This document shows, one piece after another, positions 5,785-7,955 of a stretch of DNA of 7,955 bases. The first letter of the stretch is position 1, and each line of letters begins with the position of its first letter. The translations under genes and the position numbers were made by a program. The stretch comes from Falsiroseomonas sp035644895 (GTDB lineage Bacteria > Pseudomonadota > Alphaproteobacteria > Acetobacterales > Acetobacteraceae). A model generated the notes under the pieces. That model saw nothing but the letters and a program-made list of their open reading frames with translations, made no database searches and was not told the DNA's origin. The stretch is from the NCBI GenBank assembly GCA_035644895.1, contig DASQNQ010000302.1, positions 1 to 7,955 of the forward strand, written 5' to 3'.

Positions 5785-6672
5785 ATGGAGAAGCTGGTCG
5801 GCATGGTGGGCCTCGGCATCATGGGTGGCGCCATGGCGCGCAACCTGGTGGCCGATGGCTGGCGCGTGCTGGGGTACGACCCCGATGCCGCGCGGCGCGC
5901 GGAGGCGGCCGCGGACGGCGTGCATGCGCGGCCGGGCCTGGCGGATGTCGCGGCGGAAGCGCGCGTGCTCGTCACCAGCCTGCCTGGCCCCGGCCCGCTG
6001 ATGGAGACCGCGCGCGCGCTGGCCGGCGCGGGGCTGGCGCGCCGCGTCGTGGTGGAGACGAGCACGCTCGCCCTGGCCGACAAGGAGGCGGCGGCCCGGA
6101 TCCTGGAGGAGGCGGGCCATGCGGCGCTCGACTGCCCCCTCTCCGGCACGGGCGCGCAGGCGAAGGTGAGGGACCTCGTGGTCTATGCGAGCGGCGACGC
6201 GGCGGAGATCGCGGCGTTGCAGCCGCTGTTCATGGGCTTCGCGCGGGAGGCGCATGACGTCGGCCCCTACGGCAACGGCAGCCGGATGAAGTTCGTGGCG
6301 AACCTGCTGGTCGCCATCCACAACGTCGCGGCGGCGGAGGCGATGGTGCTGGGCATGAAGGCGGGGCTCGACCCGCACCAACTCGTCAGGCTGATCGGCG
6401 GCGGCGCCGGCGGGTCGCGCATGTTCCAGATGCGCGCGCCGATGATGGCCGAGGCGCGGTACGACCCGCCCACCATGCGCGTCTCCACCTGGCAGAAGGA
6501 CATGGACGTCATCGCAGCCTTCGCCGCGGCGGTGGGCGCGCCCACGCCGCTCTTCGCCCGCACCGCGCCGATCTACGCGGCGGCGCTGGAGCAGGGCCTG
6601 GGCGGGCAGGACACGGCAGCCGTCTGCGCGGTGCTGGAGCGCAGCGCCGGCATGCCCGCGCGGGGCGCTTGA
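5785..6672 (+). CDS. NAD-dependent beta-hydroxyacid dehydrogenase (3-hydroxyisobutyrate dehydrogenase family), copy 2
   Basis: The 295-residue product is a second member of the beta-hydroxyacid dehydrogenase family. GLGIMG at 9-14 is the dinucleotide loop, and the acidic YDPD at 31-34 after the second strand favours NAD. The substrate segment is LDCPLSGTGAQAK at 115-127, distinct from both the classic DAPVSGG and the version in the divergent copy. Lys169 in GNGSRMK is the expected catalytic lysine, followed by Asn173. The ATG at 5785-5787 is chosen because CGGGAGGGG is placed 7-8 nt upstream; an in-frame ATG at 5746 would add 13 residues before the conserved N-terminus. The gene is followed after 59 nt by the amidohydrolase on the same strand, so the two are likely co-transcribed. 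The cofactor and substrate differences from copy 1 suggest that they oxidise different intermediates or run in opposite directions; this is inference. Confidence 0.94.
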   Translation: MEKLVGMVGLGIMGGAMARNLVADGWRVLGYDPDAARRAEAAADGVHARPGLADVAAEARVLVTSLPGPGPLMETARALAGAGLARRVVVETSTLALADKEAAARILEEAGHAALDCPLSGTGAQAKVRDLVVYASGDAAEIAALQPLFMGFAREAHDVGPYGNGSRMKFVANLLVAIHNVAAAEAMVLGMKAGLDPHQLVRLIGGGAGGSRMFQMRAPMMAEARYDPPTMRVSTWQKDMDVIAAFAAAVGAPTPLFARTAPIYAAALEQGLGGQDTAAVCAVLERSAGMPARGA

Positions 6673-6731
6673 CAGCGCCGCGCTGCAAGCGGGAACTAAC
6701 GTGCAAGAGAACGGGGGTTTGTCCAGGCAAC

Positions 6732-7799
6732 ATGACCGAGATGTGGAACAGCTACGGCCCGACCGCAGCGCGGCGGCACGGCCGCCCGGGGCGGGAGATG
6801 CGCCCGAAGGGCATCACCATCGACATCCACGCCCATGTCGCCGTGCCGGAGGCCGCGGCTTTCGTGCGCCCGCACCTCGACCTCTCCACCATCCCGCTGG
6901 CGCATTTCGCAACACCCGAGACGCAGGCGCTGAACCGCAAGCAGGATGAGGACCGCGTGGCCGTTGCCACCACGCCCGAACCTCGCCTGGCGGAGCTGGA
7001 CGCCATGGGCATCGACCTGCAGGTGGTGAAGCCGCCGCCGCCGCAATGCTACTTCACCCTGCCGGTTGAGATCGCCGTGCCCGCGACGCGCATGGTCAAC
7101 GAGGGCATCGCCGCCTTCGTCGCCAAGCGCCCGGACCGTTTCATCGGGCTCGGCACAGTCCCGTTGCAGGACGGTCGGGAGGCGGCGCGCGAACTCGGGC
7201 GCTGCATGGGCGAGCTGGGCTTCAAGGGCGTGCAGATCCTGACCAACGTGCACGGGCGCGAGCTGTCGGACCCCGAATACGCGCCGTTCTGGGCGGAGGC
7301 CGAGAGGCTTGGCGCGCTGGTCGTAATCCATCCGAACGGCTTCACGGAGGGAGAGCGCCTGCGCCGGCACTACTTCAACAACGTGGTCGGCAACCCCTTC
7401 GAGACGACGCTGGCGCTGCACTACCTCATCTTCGACGGAGTGCTGGAGCGGTATCCTCGGCTGAAGATCCTTGCCGTGCATGGCGGCGGCTATCTCGGCG
7501 CCTATTCGGGCCGCATCGACCATGCCTGGGGCGCCCGCTCGGACAGCCGCGGCACGCTGCCGCGCCCGCCGGGAGAATACCTGCAGCGCGTGTTCTTCGA
7601 CACGATCGTCTTCACGCCGCACCAGTTGGAGTACCTGGTGAAGGTGTTTGGCGCAGGGCAGGTGACGATGGGCACGGACTACTGGTTCGACATGGGGGAG
7701 TACGACCCGATTGGTCACATCCGGTCGGTGGAGGGCTTCGACGAGACGACCGTCGCAGCGCTCGCCGGAGGGAACGCGCAGCGGTTGTTGAACCTCTAG
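6732..7799 (+). CDS. Amidohydrolase-2/ACMSD-like metal-dependent hydrolase or decarboxylase
   Basis: The 355-residue TIM-barrel protein belongs to the amidohydrolase superfamily branch with aminocarboxymuconate-semialdehyde decarboxylase and gamma-resorcylate/dihydroxybenzoate decarboxylases. Expected metal and active-site residues are present: HxH in IDIHAH (His33, His35), His200 in VVIHPNGF, His250 in LAVHGGGYLG and Asp316 in MGTDYWFD. LDAMGIDLQVVKPPPPQ at 89-105 is the usual strand 2 segment. Members use one divalent metal ion, commonly zinc, to decarboxylate or hydrolyse aromatic and unsaturated carboxylates without oxygen. The ATG at 6732 has AGG 4 nt upstream, and a TTG 63 nt earlier overlaps the preceding gene. 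A second ATG at 6741 is possible. The coding sequence ends at the TAG at 7797-7799, exactly where the insertion sequence appears to begin, yet the C-terminus NAQRLLNL looks natural. The exact reaction is unknown. Confidence 0.93.
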   Translation: MTEMWNSYGPTAARRHGRPGREMRPKGITIDIHAHVAVPEAAAFVRPHLDLSTIPLAHFATPETQALNRKQDEDRVAVATTPEPRLAELDAMGIDLQVVKPPPPQCYFTLPVEIAVPATRMVNEGIAAFVAKRPDRFIGLGTVPLQDGREAARELGRCMGELGFKGVQILTNVHGRELSDPEYAPFWAEAERLGALVVIHPNGFTEGERLRRHYFNNVVGNPFETTLALHYLIFDGVLERYPRLKILAVHGGGYLGAYSGRIDHAWGARSDSRGTLPRPPGEYLQRVFFDTIVFTPHQLEYLVKVFGAGQVTMGTDYWFDMGEYDPIGHIRSVEGFDETTVAALAGGNAQRLLNL

Positions 7800-7812
7800 G
7801 TTTTGTGGACAC
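7796..7812. repeat. Probable insertion-sequence end with CTAG target site
   Basis: CTAG at 7796-7799 contains the amidohydrolase stop codon. It is followed directly by GTTTTGTGGACACT, which leads without a gap into the end of the transposase gene. Several IS5-group elements insert at CTAG or TA-containing tetranucleotides, so this fits an element terminus abutting its target. The other end and the second target copy are outside the window, so the exact boundary and the inverted repeat length cannot be confirmed. Confidence 0.45.
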
Positions 7813-7955
7813 TCACCGCAACCAGAGGACGGTGGCGGCGAGGGTGACCATGGCGAGATAGTTCCGGGCGGTCTTTTCGTAGCGTGTTGCGACACGCCGG
7901 AACTGCTTCAGCTTGGAGAAGCAGCACTCGATGAGGTGTCGCTCCTTGTAGAGCG
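7813..7955 (-). mobile_element. IS5-family DDE transposase, C-terminal part (cut by window edge)
   Basis: The minus strand encodes the last 47 residues of a transposase, ending in TLAATVLWLR before the TGA at 7813-7815. The visible part contains YKERHLIECCFSKLK, which fits the Y-(2)-R-(3)-E-(6)-K signature around the catalytic glutamate of IS4/IS5-type DDE transposases, followed by the usual FRRVATRYEKTARNYLAMV helix. The gene continues beyond the right edge, so it cannot be said whether it is intact, split into two overlapping frames as in the IS427 group, or truncated. It is transcribed towards the amidohydrolase gene, convergently. The call to IS5-type is confident; the subgroup is inferred from the apparent CTAG target. 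Confidence 0.9.

Noticed and set aside
5713..6381. Upstream in-frame extension of the first dehydrogenase by more than 220 codons
   Set aside because: Antisense to the second dehydrogenase; the Rossmann fold starts at the ATG at 5712 with a good ribosome-binding site.
6696..7895. 399-codon minus-strand open frame opposite the amidohydrolase and running into the IS
   Set aside because: No recognisable motif, histidine/arginine-rich shadow of a gene with all active-site residues on the plus strand; within the IS it is out of frame with the transposase.
1..7955. CRISPR array, tRNA, defence or toxin-antitoxin system
   Set aside because: No regularly spaced repeats, no cloverleaf-like segment and no small paired genes with such motifs were seen; the window is filled by metabolic genes.

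Overview
This is a GC-rich window with a strong third-position G/C bias and long open frames on the non-coding strand. The gene families present (Bug/TctC receptor, flavin-dependent monooxygenase, beta-hydroxyacid dehydrogenases, ACMSD-like metal-dependent hydrolase) suggest an alphaproteobacterium, most plausibly an Acetobacteraceae/Roseomonas-like organism, or else a GC-rich betaproteobacterium. The lineage is an inference from composition and gene content; no marker gene is present.

The window is almost entirely coding. From 5712 down to 1 seven genes run on the minus strand, in transcription order: an NAD(P)-dependent beta-hydroxyacid dehydrogenase, an LLM-class (luciferase-like) flavin-dependent monooxygenase, an alpha/beta hydrolase, an orphan Bug-family periplasmic solute receptor, a flavin reductase, a Gfo/Idh/MocA oxidoreductase, and the start of a small cupin-like protein cut by the window edge. 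Spacings are short (one overlap, then 3, 12 and 21 nt; two larger gaps of 80 and 112 nt), so this is probably one operon with possible internal promoters. From 5785 to 7799 two genes run on the plus strand: a second, clearly different beta-hydroxyacid dehydrogenase and an ACMSD-like amidohydrolase. The two dehydrogenases are divergent across a 72-bp shared control region. At the right edge (7813-7955, minus) is the C-terminus of an IS5-type DDE transposase, whose element appears to begin directly after the stop codon of the amidohydrolase.

Taken together this looks like a catabolic island for a small organic acid, aromatic or terpenoid compound. The Bug receptor would capture the substrate in the periplasm. 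The LLM monooxygenase would oxygenate it with reduced flavin supplied by the flavin reductase. The alpha/beta hydrolase would open an ester or lactone. The hydroxyacid dehydrogenases and Gfo/Idh/MocA enzyme would oxidise the products, and the ACMSD-like enzyme would decarboxylate or hydrolyse a carboxylate intermediate. The families are confident; the substrate and order of steps are inference. No stretch above 300 bases lacks a gene, and no tRNA, rRNA or CRISPR array was seen.
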